From contig NW_024467104.1 of NCBI RefSeq assembly GCF_017591425.1, forward strand, positions 310,001-374,000: 64,000 nt of DNA, written 5' to 3'. This DNA comes from Ochotona curzoniae (Eukaryota; Chordata; Mammalia; Lagomorpha; Ochotonidae). A program made the position numbers and the translations under genes. Shown piece after piece: positions 11,767-23,208 of this stretch (position 1 is the stretch's first letter; every line of letters starts with the position of its first letter). The notes under the pieces were generated by a model. The model was not told where the DNA came from. It ran no database searches and saw nothing but the letters and a program-made list of their open reading frames with translations.

Positions 11767-11770
<4 letters not shown>
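11240..11770. other. Intergenic, 3' flank of the OR4C pseudogene
   Basis: No gene and no recognised repeat. Confidence 0.5.

Positions 11771-11815
<45 letters not shown>
11771..11815. repeat. (GA)n microsatellite
   Basis: About 22 perfect AG units. It leads towards a SINE 3' half and may have grown from the GA-rich segment of a SINE, although the orientation does not prove this. Confidence 0.97.
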
Positions 11816-11818
<3 letters not shown>

Positions 11819-11889
11819 CGCATGACACACACATAGCCAGCATCATACTGAATGTTGTAGCACTTCCACTAAGATTTACATTGAAAATG

Positions 11890-12065
11890 GCCTGAACTCT
11901 AGGGACCCTGACCCATTCTGAGAGCCCCAAAAGGTGTTCCTAGATTCTGGTTTGGCTTACCTCAGTTCCAGCTATTGTGACTATTTGGGGAGTGTATTAC
12001 TGTATGGAAGCACTTTCTCTCTTTATCTCCTTCTTTATAAAATCTGCTTTTCCAATAAAAAATGA
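11890..12065 (+). mobile_element. SINE 3' half, plus strand
   Basis: The phrases 'agggaccctgac', 'ttccagctattgtgactatt', 'tggggagtg' and 'ttttccaataaaaaatgac' match the 3' half of the C-type SINE. The head is missing. Confidence 0.65.
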
Positions 12066-12612
12066 CAAATTGGAAATATTTATCCAGTACCTGGTACACT
12101 GAAATTTAATCTTCACATAATTTCTTCAGCATTTTAAAAATAAACTTTATTCTAAAAAGATTTTTATTATCATGGGGCTACTAACAATAATTGAATTCCT
12201 ATATACATACGTGTATTTTCCCACATTGTCTTACACTGATGCATTTATCAAAACACTGATCAGAATTAAAACAAGCAAACTAAGATTCCTACTTCCTAAG
12301 ATATCTTTTTCTTCTACATTTGTCATGCATGCCCTTTTTCTTTCCAGTATCTTATCCAGGATAACACATTAATTTTGTCATCTTGTTTTCTTTAGCAACT
12401 CAACACATTTTCTCAGATGCTACTGGCTTTTGATGACCTCGGCAGACTGCAGGAATACCAGTCAGACATCTTGTACAGCTATCCTCAGATGAAGTTTAAT
12501 AGTTTACTCACTTTTAGACTAGATTTATAAATTTGGGGGAGAAAGACCAAAGATGTGAATTGCTAGTAGACACCATGATATATCAAATGGTAGATGCTAT
12601 TAACATGACATC
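12066..12612. other. Intergenic, no gene seen
   Basis: AT-rich, with no supported feature. Confidence 0.5.
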
Positions 12613-12925
12613 ATGGGCCTGCCACAATAGTTCAGTGGCTAAATCCTTGCCTTGCCAGCTCGGGGATCCAATATGGGCACCGGTTTGTATCCCAGTTGTT
12701 CAGCTTCCCATTCAGCTCCCTGGCCGTGTCTTGGGAAAGCAGTAGAGGATGGCTCAAAGCCTTGGGATCCTGCACCCATCCAGAAACACGGAAGCGCCTG
12801 CGTCCTGCTCAGCTACAGCTGTTGTCACCACCTGAACAGTGAATCAGCTGATGGATGATTTTTCTATCTCCTTCTTGCTGTAAATCTGTTTCCTTATAAA
12901 ATAATAAGTAAATATTTTTAAAAAG
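12613..12925 (+). mobile_element. Lagomorph C-type SINE, plus strand
   Basis: Complete: head 'gttcagtggctaaatccttg', 'gatccaatatgggcaccgg', body 'cccattcagctccctgg', 3' segment and a tail of A-rich repeats. Confidence 0.85.
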
Positions 12926-13189
12926 ACATCTTAATGTTAACTTTCATCACTTGATCATAGAATTAGTGCTTATCACATTTTCCTCTGCAGTTACTCTGCA
13001 TCCCTCATCTGTATTCTGTCCTTTGAAAAGAAGTCATTATACACATCCCACAGTGGAAACAGTTATCCTTCACAGCCTTGAGCATATAAATACTCTCTCC
13101 ATAAATACTCCTGAAATTTATTAATCATGCAGTTTCTTGTGTGTTGTCTTAGAGAGGTCCTATTCACTGTTTCACTTCCCAAATGCTTC

Positions 13190-13400
13190 CAGTTGCCAGG
13201 CTGGGCCAAGCCACAGCTGAGAGTCCCTGAGTTAAACAGAGTCTCCCATGTGGAAAAACTGCAAGAGTGAACCCCTGCTGCTTCCTAGGGTCTGCAATAG
13301 CAGGAGTGTGGAGTCAACAGAGGAGCCAGGGCATGGGCCAGACACGCTGAGATGAAATGTGGGCATTCCAAGTAGTGTCTTGCTTCCTATATCGGCTGCC
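13190..13400 (-). mobile_element. Old SINE fragment, minus strand
   Basis: The order 'gagtctcccatgtgg', 'ctgctgcttcctaggg', 'gcaggagtgtgga', 'gccagggcatggg' reads as the reverse complement of an older rabbit-like C-SINE body. It is heavily mutated. Confidence 0.5.
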
Positions 13401-14717
13401 ACTGTGTGTGTGTGTGCTGGTAGGGGTTGCCTGTCTCCCCTATTTACGTAGTTATCTGCTCAATCATTTATTACACCCTAGAGCTTTTCACATACACACT
13501 TGACTTCAACATGTTTCAGACAACATTATTTTATTTTAATTCCCTTTCAGGGTCTCCTTTGCCTCTATTGCATAACCTTGCTTTCACGTAGCTGTGTGCA
13601 CATGTTCTTACAATTTTTACAATCTACCATTATAAACACACCAGTTCATCTGGAACATTTTCAACCTCACATCTGGAACCATGCATTTTCTTGAGGATCT
13701 CCAGTATTAATTGGAGGAGAGTAATGGATTAAAAAAATCAGGATTCTACATGACTTAACTGCCAATATTAAAACCTCTATTTCCCATAATCTACAATAAG
13801 TTGATGATAAAGTTGTTCACAACACCTGCCTCAGGTGTGCTAATTAAGAAAGAAAGTTACAAGTTAGGGAATAACTTTCCCCAGACTCCTAAAATATTCA
13901 TCACTGTGTTAAATACAACACTAGGGAAAGCAAAATGTCTCAGTCAGAGATTTGTATAAAAACAGATTTCGATTTCAAGAAGTGTACAGTAATGCTGGAA
14001 TACATATGATTTGTCTTCTCTCATGCAGAGCAGGGAGAGTGGGTGTTTTGTGTGCTCAAAGATATCTTAGTTCCAGAATAATTACATATTTATTTAAATT
14101 GCGTTTAAATTCTCGTAGAAGTGAGTGTTATTTTGAGATTAGGGCAACTGATATTTCTGGCGTACATAATCTTCAAGCACATTTGATAAGATTTTTCCAG
14201 GACATCATTTAACTGTCTTTTATACCTGGAGAAAATAAATTGGATTATTGCCAAGCAGTATTTAACCTTTGCAAGGCACCTGTGGAACAACAGGACTTTT
14301 CTGGGAGGTCATCATGAGAGAATGGAAGTACAAGGTACCTCCAGTGGATGCTGGTGGAGTGAACTGTACTGTTAGATAAGGGCAGTTTGCCGACAGAGGA
14401 TTGGGGAGCATTAAATAGAAATTTTATGTTTTTTTTATATTTTCAGGAAATGTTTTGTGGAAGTGTTGGAAGGAAATGCTTCATCGGCATGGTGAATTCA
14501 GGATTAGCTTGTCCTCAATGCCAACTATGTACTGAAGAGTACAGAATGTTATTAATTGTGTCTAAGGTAATTTTTTATCACTTTGTGCATTTAATAGCTA
14601 CTATTGAACTCCCTATTTTCTAGATACTGGAAATTCACCTTGATTTAATAAAAAATCCTTTCTTACTTTCATTTGTTCTACCTATATATGTCATTCTTGT
14701 GTCTACAATTTATATAC
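13401..14717. other. Intergenic, no gene seen
   Basis: No coding potential beyond short chance frames and no repeat that I can name. Confidence 0.5.
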
Positions 14718-14912
14718 AGGGGGACTTCAAACAGTTTCTGGGAATATCAAGTTAAAAGATTATTTTATGGAACTATTGAACTTCGTACAAAACCTGTTAA
14801 GATATAAATTTTATGAATGCTTTGAAGACAGCTTGTATATACAATTTTCCAAATTTTCCATTGAATAAAGCATGTATTTTATTTACACTTCTACAGACTT
14901 TGGAGTACCCTT
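14718..14912. mobile_element. Mariner-like MITE candidate
   Basis: Bounded by 'gggggacttcaaa' at the left and 'tttggagtaccctta' at the right, which form an imperfect terminal inverted repeat (gg-ACTTCAAA against agggtACTCCAAA). The interior is AT-rich and non-coding. A second partial copy of similar sequence ('agggtactttaaa' and 'ttcatgaacttttgga') lies at about 15,528-15,640. Family assignment is tentative. Confidence 0.4.
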
Positions 14913-15699
14913 AGATTGTTACTGAACAAATGGGTCAGGATATCTCTTTACCTATCTCTCCATGGGGTTAGCAATAGTGAATAACTGACATCTTTTATAA
15001 TGCTTAATTCATAAAAGGCAAACACAACCTTTCTGCTTTCTTCAGTAAAATGTGTCATGAAGGGCACATGTTGAAAACTTCCAATAAAACAAGTGAATTT
15101 CTTATTAGTGACAATGTGCTGTGCTGCGTATGTCTGAGAAGCATTGTTTCAGAACACTGTTTTATATAAGCTCACCATTTTGTTTCAGCTTCTGGATGTT
15201 AATGCTTGCCTAAGGACATTAGTGATACTCCTGGCTACAATATAAGATCAATGCGATGACTAAGTGACATGCCAGTGTCAACAGCAGATACTCCTTAAGG
15301 TAACGTTTATAAGGTATTATTTTTCAAGCAGCATAGTTGTAATTTAGTTGTAAATCCACTAAACAAACATTTTAAAGTAGGTCTGACTACACCAGATATG
15401 CTTTTCTTGGTGTTCTTCTGTACACAGTGTGTTCATATAAGTTCAAGTGTGGCTAAAGTGCATTCGCCTTCCATTCATGAAAATGTTACCACACTAAGTG
15501 TACAATTACAAGAAGATATACACACCAAGGGTACTTTAAAGGGTACATGTAAAATGCCATTAACAGGTAAGTTTATTGAGTAAATGCATGCACATTTTTT
15601 CACCATGTGCATTTTTCATGAACTTTTGGAAAAAAAAACTTGTATATAGACATGGTAACTGAATCCATATTATTTAATGCCTGCATGGAATTATCCTTC

Positions 15700-16110
15700 T
15701 TGATTTAATTAGTCTTATTTCTATGGGAAATAAAATTGATCCATATATAGGTATGGGTATATACCTATATGTGTGCCATTGAAGAGGGGGTACAGTTGTT
15801 GCTTTTGTGCCAATAAGTGGAAATAGAATCATTGGATCAATGTCTACATGCAGGTGTTATACTTCAGCCTTTGTATTTACTCTATAGGAGATTGTAAGAG
15901 CTTCAACTCCTACCAAAATTATGTGGGAATTACTTAACATTTTTTTTCACGGTATTTGCAAAAAAAAATACTATCTAAAAAGCATTGCTGTAGTAATTTG
16001 TGCAAAAGATATGCAGCAGAAATTTTATTTTAAATGCTTGAGCTGTTAATGAACTTGAGCATCTCTTTACATGGCAGAGGTTTTCTTCTGGTGTCCACAG
16101 ATAATTCCAT
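15700..16110 (-). mobile_element. Degraded L1 fragment, antisense
   Basis: The phrases 'gccaataagtggaaatagaa', 'tcattggatca', 'aactcctaccaaaatta' and 'gagcatctctttacatgg' follow the order of antisense L1 3' ORF2 / 3' UTR sequence. No reading frame survives. Confidence 0.45.
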
Positions 16111-17131
16111 ACGTATTCCATACGTAGGTGGTTAGCTGCAATTCTGAAAAGCTAAGACATGTTCTGATTTGTGCCAGCTGTTCTTTCACTGTATCATTTT
16201 TCCATTTTTATTTCATCTCCTTTTGTCTCATAAAGTCATGAAAATAGATTCAGTAAATGGAATGCGTTAATGTGACATTATGACATAAAAATCACAAAAT
16301 TTTACAACAATGGGTGAAATCAGCAGGAAAAACACCAGTGTTTTATTTATTTTGGAAAAAGAACAATTACTTGTCATTTCCATTTTTGTGTAAAATATGG
16401 GAGGAATCTAGCTAATCAACACAACCACCACAACATTATAATGTGCCTTCATAAACTCCCAAATATAAGAAAATAAAAAGTTTCTTTTGCCATGTCTATA
16501 GTAATGGTCTCTCATTTTTCATGGGGTATGTGGAATTTTTAAAAAGAAATTTGTGAGATAAATTACAATATATAAGCCAATAAGTCCAGAAAATGGATAA
16601 GTCTACGCTTAATTAGACAGTTGTTTAGCTTTAATACCATGTTTAAACTACCATTTAAGCTCTTACTTTACATGTTTAAACAACTATTCGAATGTTAAAT
16701 AGATACTAAATAAGCTATGGTCAGATGCCAGGATTGAGGAATACAGGGACAGGTTGAAGTAAACTTCCATGAGTTTTTGTATATTTGTAAATGTTATAGC
16801 ATATTGACAAAACCTAATGAATCAAGTTTAAAGTCAGAAGTTTAGCTACTAATACCAAATCTCCTGAATTAATGTTAACTTTAAAAATCATTTCCTTTTG
16901 CATTGTTTTCCATTTTGTGAATTTCATGAAGAATTTCATAAGTATATTGAAAAACAACCAAGAACACCATTTTATTCATAAACAGAGTAGACCAAGTTGT
17001 TCACTATGAATCATTGGAAATTTACATTCTGCGTAAACGAGATTATATGCCTAACTTCCATATTTGGTATTATTTCTGTTATTCTATGCTTTGCAGATTT
17101 TCTAACATCCGTTTTTCCATCAACTAAAACA
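16111..17131. other. Intergenic / likely 5' intron of the OR4C11-like gene
   Basis: No gene. The last part has a strong acceptor (polypyrimidine stretch, then ttgcag ending at 17096), which places 17097-17131 in the mature 5' UTR. The in-frame ATG at 16997 lies upstream of this acceptor and is therefore an unlikely start. Confidence 0.55.
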
Positions 17132-18052
17132 ATGCAACTGAACAGCAGTGGGACTGAGTTTATACTATTGGGCTTGACACAGGATCCTATGAAGCAAAAA
17201 TTTGTGTTCTTTGTCTTCTTAATTTTCTATGTGGCAACATTGGTGGGGAACATCCTCATTATTGTGACCATCAAATGCAGCCGGACACTAGGGAGCCCCA
17301 TGTACTTCTTCCTGTTTTATTTGTCCCTTGCCGATTCCTGCTTCTCAACTTCTATTGCCCCTAGATTAATCATGGATGCTATCTCTTCCAAGAAAACTAT
17401 ATCCTACAAGGAATGCATGACACAAGTCTTTGCACTGCATTTATTTGGCTGCATGGAGATTTTTGTACTCATCCTCATGGCCTTTGATCGCTATGTGGCC
17501 ATCTGCAAACCCTTGCGCTACCCAGCCATCATGAGCCGGCACGTTTGCGTCTTCTTGGTTGGTCTTGCCTGGATAGGCTCCTTTATACATGCCACAGCTC
17601 AGAATATCCTGGTTTTGAGATTGCCCTTCTGTGGATCCAATCTGATTGATCACTACTGCTGTGATTTGCAGCCTTTGTTGAAGCTTGCCTGCATGGACAC
17701 TTACGTGATCAACTTGCTGTTAGTGTCTAACAGTGGAGCCATTTGCTCCAGCAGTTTCCTGTTTTTGATGATCTCCTACACCGTCATCTTGTACTCGCTG
17801 CGGAACCACAGTGCAGAAGCCAGGAAGAAAGCACTCGCCACCTGCACTTCTCACATCATCGTAGTCATCTTGTTCTTCGGTCCCTGCATATTCATCTATA
17901 CACGACCCCCAACCACTTTCCCCATTGACAAGATGGTCACCGTGTTTTACACCATTGGCACACCCTTTCTCAACCCACTCATCTACACCCTGAGGAACGC
18001 GGAAGTCAAAACTGCCATGAGAAAGCTATGGTATAAAAGAATTATTTTATAA
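17132..18052 (+). CDS. OR4C11: Olfactory receptor, OR4C11-like, intact
   Basis: A 306-residue odorant receptor. NSS glycosylation site at residues 4-6, SPMYFFL at 55-61, TM3 cysteine at 95, [15 protein letters not shown] at 116-130, LPFCGSN at 164-170, KALATCTSH at 233-241 and [12 protein letters not shown] at 278-289. The frame stays open upstream to an ATG at 16997, but I start at 17132 because the N-terminus then aligns with other ORs (MQLNSSGTEF) and a splice acceptor at 17095-17096 lies between the two ATGs. The sequence agrees with my recollection of human OR4C11 along its length, including the TRPPTTFP extracellular segment. CGPN in ECL2 reads CGSN, and HYFCD reads HYCCD as in human OR4C11. 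OR4C subfamily is firm; orthology to OR4C11 is inferred. Confidence 0.93.
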   Translation: MQLNSSGTEFILLGLTQDPMKQKFVFFVFLIFYVATLVGNILIIVTIKCSRTLGSPMYFFLFYLSLADSCFSTSIAPRLIMDAISSKKTISYKECMTQVFALHLFGCMEIFVLILMAFDRYVAICKPLRYPAIMSRHVCVFLVGLAWIGSFIHATAQNILVLRLPFCGSNLIDHYCCDLQPLLKLACMDTYVINLLLVSNSGAICSSSFLFLMISYTVILYSLRNHSAEARKKALATCTSHIIVVILFFGPCIFIYTRPPTTFPIDKMVTVFYTIGTPFLNPLIYTLRNAEVKTAMRKLWYKRIIL

Positions 18053-19035
18053 AGCAAAATGTGAATTGAAGACCTATGACGTATTCACACAAGATTTGCA
18101 TGTTATGGGTATAATATACTGTAATGTATAGTATATTACCTGTGTGTATGTAAATTTGTGAGTTCTTACTTGTGATTGAAATGGAGTATGAATGCCAAAA
18201 TAGTGCCATATTAGAACTGGATCAACCACCAATTCGGATAATTATGAATCAATGGTCCTCCTTGTTCAGACTGTATTCCCTTCCAGTCATGCTACTCCCA
18301 ATATGTGAACCTGACTAGCCTATTTTAATCTAACGCAGGAAGTTTCTCATTTTCTCCTTTCTTACCAGAAACTGCTAGCAGCCCAGAAATTGTCAGCTAT
18401 ACCTCTTACTTTAATGAGAGCTCATTTCTCCCATTGTTGACTGTGAGCTATCTTCAGACTCGACCGATCACACTCTGGCTTCATAAGAAGAAAGCCATTT
18501 ATACAGTCACAACTGCTCAATCCTTTAGCATCCATAAATAAGGTGGATCCAATTCTGGATGAAACTTAAATTCTTCTGTAACACATCCTCAATGAACTAA
18601 TGAGCTTCTTCCTGAACACTAATTATATTACTGCCCACCACTCTGATAATTCTGGAAAACATCCATAATTGTGAATTAAAAACATTTCTTTATAATTATA
18701 ATCTGTAACAAATGTTGCATTACTGATTGTTCTGGTAACCAAGATATTGACAGATATTTTATAAGACTTTTTCATATCTATGACAAAATCTTGAGATATT
18801 CAGCTATTTATGTGGTTGATGTATCTTAGCTTCAACACAAGGATTCCACGATTTAAGAGACAGGAGTAAAATAATGGATATTATTTAAAATGAATTTTAG
18901 GATTTGAATATACTGGAGATAACAATATATTATAAGTGATTGAAAAACAGAAGAGTAGAAACTGATTTGACACAAAATGGGTTAGAATTGATTGCATTTA
19001 AAACAAGATGATATCAATGAAATACTCTAGTATTT
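18053..19035. other. Intergenic, 3' flank of the OR4C11-like gene
   Basis: No gene. About 68 nt at 18,293-18,362 recur inside the SINE at 19,113-19,183. Confidence 0.5.
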
Positions 19036-19425
19036 GTTTTTTTTTATTTTACTTTATTCAAAAGGTAGATTTTCAGAGAGAGAGATAGAGAGGAAGATTT
19101 TCCATCTGCTTATTACTCCCCAATATGTGAACCTGACTATCCTATTGTAATATAATGCAGAAAATTTCTCATTTTCTCCTTTCTGTTTCTTTTCACAACA
19201 GTATTTCTATTCATAACGGGTGAAGCTGTGCCAGTCTGAAGTCAGGAGCCCAGCCTCTGTTCTTCCATGCATTGTCCAAAGGCTTTGTTCTGTCCTCTAG
19301 TGCTTTCCCAGGCCACAAGCAGGGCTGGATGAAATGTGGAGTAGTTGGAATATGAACTGGTGCCCATATGGTATCTTGGTACCTGTAGGTGAAAAATCAG
19401 ATTTTGCATTGGGCCCAACCAAAAG
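19036..19425 (-). mobile_element. SINE, minus strand, interrupted by a copied local segment
   Basis: Outer parts are a minus-strand C-SINE: 'gagagagagatagagaggaa', 'gtctgaagtcaggagcc', 'gctttcccaggccacaagc' and 'tggtgcccatatgg'. Between 'tactcccc' and the next SINE block sit about 75 nt (about 19,119-19,193) that are not SINE. Most of them match 18,300-18,362. Confidence 0.75.
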
Positions 19426-20172
19426 TTTTTTAGAGTTTCAGAAACTATAACATTGATAGCTGCTTAATAGAGTGAGGCACAATCAGCTACTATTGAAAAA
19501 AAATCAATGTCATCTGTATCTACTGTGTCCAAATACAGGAGATATGAAGATTCAAAAGTTAGAATTGTCAAGGACATTTTAATGCCATGACATTTAGTGG
19601 CCATGGAATATTAGTAGTCACTTCTTTGAAGGACGCGTGCAGTTTATTTATTAAATTATGTACTTTTAACACCGATTTCAGTGTACAGTCTATCAACAAT
19701 AATTGTATCAAGAATCAGTTTTCATTTTAATTCTTCTGCTCATTAATAGATGGCAAAACATTATGAAATACAAACATATATCCTGTGAAAAAATTTTTCT
19801 AAAACAATTTCCATAAAATAAAATGTGTATGTACACATTTGCTTATGGTTTTTGGGACATGAAAGAGTTCCAGAGTGGACATATCATACAGTGGAGATTT
19901 ATTTCTTTAGTAGATTATGAAAACATAATGTTTCCATCATAAATGTAACAACAGCAACAACACACACACAATTACGTGGGAGGGGTGAAGATTGAGATCC
20001 TATGCAGGCTTTTGTGCTGGTTTATATTTGAGAGGAATAATCTGTACAGCATGTGTATAGACTGAAAGAAGCACGGCAAATCACAATTACTAAATCCAAA
20101 TCAAGAAGTAGTACAAGAGCCAGCTACATAGATAAAACATTGGAAGGTTTTCTGTATTTCATAAGAACTAGC
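19426..20172. other. Intergenic, no gene seen
   Basis: AT-rich, with no recognised feature. Confidence 0.5.
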
Positions 20173-20492
20173 GAGAGCCTGCTGCAGTGACTCAATGGCT
20201 AAATCCTCACTTTGCAAGCACCAGGATCACATACGTGTTAAATTCATGTCCCGGCTGTTTCATTTTCCATCCAGCTCCCTGCTTGTGGCCTGGGAAAGCA
20301 GTCAAGGATGGTTCAAAATCTTGGGACCCTGCAACCACATGGGAGACCCAGAAGAAGCTCCTGACTCCTGGCTATGGATTGGCTCAGCTCCAAACATTAT
20401 GGCAATTTGGGGAGTGAACCAGAGAATAGAAGATCTTTCTGTCTCTCCCTTTCTGTAAATCTAATCTGTGTTTTCAATAAAAACAAATCTGA
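20173..20492 (+). mobile_element. Lagomorph C-type SINE, plus strand
   Basis: Complete and well preserved, with head 'gactcaatggctaaatcc', body 'ccatccagctccctgcttg' and tail 'ttttcaataaaaacaaatct'. Confidence 0.87.
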
Positions 20493-20504
20493 AAAAAAAC
20501 ACTG

Positions 20505-20800
20505 TGAGATGGATAGGCACTTGACGTGATGATTGACACCGGGAAGGGACATTTACATCATGTGGCAGAATGTCTGAGATCAAGTCATGTCTTCATTCCT
20601 AAACCCAGTTTTCTGTAAATGAACACTCGGGAAAGCAACAGAGGACAGTCAAGCAGTAGCATTCTTTTCACTCTTCTGGAAGAACCAGAGTTGAACTCAT
20701 GGCTCGTGCCTTGATGTGACCTATTCCCCTAGGCATTTGAGTTCTGAACCAGTGAATAGAGAGTTTCTGGCTCTTTTCCTCCCACCTAAACGTTTTTTTG
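20505..20800 (+). mobile_element. Old SINE, plus strand
   Basis: Degraded, rabbit-like C-SINE layout: 'gaatgtctgagatcaagtc', 'acactcgggaaagcaacag', 'ggaagaaccagagttgaa' and 'ctgaaccagtgaatagaga'. Confidence 0.5.
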
Positions 20801-20837
20801 GTGAAACAAAATATAAATGGGGAAATGAAATAAAATC

Positions 20838-21335
20838 ATTAATTGATTTTAAAGACAGCATGTCCTCCCAAAAGAATAACATTGAATAACCTTGCCTATA
20901 TGTGATTAACTTTAAAAATAAACGGTAAAATTGCATTTTTCCTGAATTTTAGGAGTGTTGAGTTTCTAATGTGTCCAAGGACTTTTGATTTTAAGGCCCA
21001 TGCTAGATCCTAATAGAAAAGTCCAAGTTCGATATTTCTATTAATAATACTTTTCCCTGAAAAAAAGAATTATAAAGGTAGAAACAACAACTGCTTCGAG
21101 AGTTTTGTTTTATTTTGGGATTTTTTTGTTTGGTTGTTGCAGAGTGTCAGAATTAAGATTTTATGTCAGTTCAATTAAGCCTGCAATGATTGTCTCTATT
21201 CTTTATTATTTAATACAAGTAGTTTACCATAGCCTAAAAGAGGAAAATTAGTAAGTTGATGCAGCAACCATGAATTGAACTTAGTTTCACAATGCATAGG
21301 GGAATAGTAACAAATATGAGATCCACAGACTAGGT
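20838..21335. repeat. Segmental duplication block, relative of 36,838-37,330
   Basis: Direct similarity across about 490 bp. Shared phrases include 'attaattgattttaaa', 'ttttaggagtgttgag', 'ttttgttttattttggga', 'gttgttgcagagt', 'tgtaatgattgtctct'-like sequence and 'tgaattgaactt'. In the other copy this block directly follows the truncated OR4C pseudogene. Here no OR remnant precedes it. Confidence 0.82.
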
Positions 21336-21337
21336 GA

Positions 21338-21348
21338 GTTCAACTCTA
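21338..21348. repeat. Target-site duplication, left copy
   Basis: gttcaactcta here and again at 21,679-21,689 flank the SINE. Confidence 0.85.
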
Positions 21349-21678
21349 TTTTTTCTTTAAGATTTATTTTTATTTTTATTGGAAAGGCGGATATACAGAG
21401 AGGAGAGACAGAGAGGAAGATCTTCCGTCCGATGATTCACTCCCCAAGTGAGCACAACGGCCGATGCTATGCCGATCCAAAGCCAGGAGCCTCTTCCAGG
21501 TCTCCCACGCAGGTGCAGGGTCCCAAAGCTTTGGGCCGTCCTCGACTGCTTTCCCAGGCCACAGGCAGGGAGCTGGATGGGAAGCGGGGCTGCCGGGATT
21601 AGAACCGGCGTCCATATGGGATCCCGGGCATGCAAGGAGAGGACCTTAACCACTTGCGCCATCGCGCCAGGCCCATGC
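21349..21678 (-). mobile_element. Young, intact C-type SINE, minus strand
   Basis: The best-preserved SINE in the window. On the minus strand it runs from 'gcctggcgcgatggcgcaag' (A box) through B-box-like 'ggttctaatcccgg' to 'ttttatttttaataaatctt'-like tail sequence. It is flanked by an 11-bp target-site duplication. GC content is much higher than the surroundings. It is absent from the related block at about 37.34 kb, so it inserted after that duplication. Confidence 0.95.
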
Positions 21679-21894
21679 GTTCAACTCTAAACTCCTTGAC
21701 TTTATATCTTCATAATTCTAAGGAAAGTAGTTAAGCCCAATTTTGGATGTGTGAATCAAAACAGAAATAATTTGTATTCTATACATATATTATCATCATT
21801 AAAGTAGATGTTATTTATAAAGAGTTTGAAAATCAATTTAATAAGTGCTATCTATTTTCATCATACAACATATGTAATTAAATTTAATAATTTT

Positions 21895-22205
21895 CTTTTT
21901 AAAGAGTTTAAATATTTTTATGGGGAAGGCAGATTATATATAGAGAGGCAGAGACAGAGAGAAAGATTTTCCATTCACTGTTTTTACTCCCCAAATGGCC
22001 ACAATGTCTGGAGCTGAACCAATTCAAACCCAGGAGCAAGAAACTTCCTCTGAGTCTGATGGCTTTTGGCCATCCTCCAATGTTATTCCAGGCCATAAGC
22101 AGGGAGCTGGGTGGCAAGTGGAGCAGTCAGGACATGAATTAGCACCCACATGGAATGCAGTGTTTGGAGGTGGAAGATTAGCCAGTTGAACCAATGCAAT
22201 GGCAT
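21895..22205 (-). mobile_element. Lagomorph C-type SINE, minus strand
   Basis: Reads in reverse as tail ('ttaaatatttttatgggga'), GA-rich segment, 'ggccataagcagggagctgg' and the head ending near 'gccagttgaaccaatgc'. Confidence 0.82.
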
Positions 22206-22514
22206 TTAAAATATGCAATACTAGACAGTTATTACCATCAGTGTTTATAATGTACAGATTTCATAATGAGAAATAAAATAAACTGAAAATATGCTTATTG
22301 GAATTAAGTAAAACTCATTAGAATATCAAGCACATTTGGAGTCCCTTAGATATGCTTAAAAAAAAAAGGTGCTTAGAGAATGTTCCCTAAATCTTCACAT
22401 TTTCCCTAATGAGCTTTAAATATGCCAATGTGAAGGGAGGAGGAAAGTACAATGTGGTATGAGGCTGTGAAGAAGCAAGCATATGTTGGATTGTCATTTT
22501 ACAAGTGATGTTCA
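22206..22514. other. Intergenic, no gene seen
   Basis: AT-rich, nothing recognised. Confidence 0.45.
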
Positions 22515-22814
22515 AAGAGGAGTATGGAGCTGACATTGTGGTGCAGTACTTTAAGCTGCCACCTGTCGCTCTGGCATCCGCAATGGGAGTGCTGACTCAA
22601 GATCCAGCTCCTCCACTTCCATTCTAACTGCCTGCTGATGTGCCTGAAAAGGCAGCAAGAGAGGACCTCTACCACCCATGTGGGAGATCCAAATAGCTCA
22701 AGGCTCTTTGCCCCAGTCTGCTCAAACCAAAAAGGCACAGACCATTTCAGGAGAGACATAGCTGATAAAAAATACCTTTCTATCCTTCTCTATCTCTATT
22801 TTTTTTTTTTTTTT
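22515..22814 (+). mobile_element. Old rabbit-like SINE, plus strand, split by an LTR
   Basis: Head 'gctgacattgtggtgcagta', middle 'agatccagctcctccacttcc' and end 'cttctctatctctat'. It is followed by a T run. Its missing tail ('tttcaaataaataaaac') appears at about 23,212-23,230, after the candidate LTR. Confidence 0.7.
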
Positions 22815-23208
22815 TGACAAATGCTCTGCCATCTGGTGCATGTGGCCTAAAGAGTACTTTCCTATGGCCCGAGGCACAGCTTTCAGGCATAAATATGGAG
22901 CATGACCTCAGACATGGCTAGAAGGTCAAGGGGAATATATGTGGAACATGACCTCTGACATGATTGGAAGATCAAAGAAAATAGATGTATCATATAGCCA
23001 ATTACAATGTCTGTGCTGGGCGAGGGTCTGCTGGAAGATACCCTCCAGCCCTACCTTTTCTTACCCTTTAAAAGCTGCAACCTGTGGCATAATAAAACAG
23101 ACATTTCTCACCAGTTTGTCTCTTGTACTTTTTATGACCAAAGACCACCAGCACCTTTATCTCACCTTTGGTGACCTTGGGGCCTGCTGGCAGGCTTAAA
23201 CTGCCAGA
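22815..23208 (+). mobile_element. Candidate solo LTR of an endogenous retrovirus
   Basis: About 390 bp of sequence unlike its surroundings that interrupts a SINE. It starts near 'tgacaaatgctctgcc' and ends near 'aaactgcca', so TG…CA ends are possible. It holds a TATA-like 'ccctttaaaag' at about 23,070, an 'aataaa' signal at about 23,092 and a T/GT-rich stretch after it. No internal viral genes are present. Exact ends and any target-site duplication are unclear because of the T run. Confidence 0.55.

Noticed and set aside
12613..12700. tRNA gene from A-box/B-box-like sequence
   Set aside because: The A and B boxes belong to tRNA-derived SINE heads; no cloverleaf with anticodon stem is formed, and the same holds for the other SINE heads.
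13790..13920. MIR-like sequence
   Set aside because: Only a few short matching phrases; too weak to call.
14387..14623. 78-codon frame with cysteine-rich start, possible zinc-binding peptide
   Set aside because: No conserved spacing, AT-rich context and no supporting features.
16997..17131. N-terminal extension of the OR4C11-like gene by 45 codons
   Set aside because: A splice acceptor lies between this ATG and the canonical one, and the extra residues do not resemble OR N-termini.
21448..21690. Several overlapping open frames on both strands in GC-richer patches (also at 6.6-7.3, 20.2, 54.3 and 58.6 kb)
   Set aside because: They coincide with SINEs, whose GC content makes chance frames longer.
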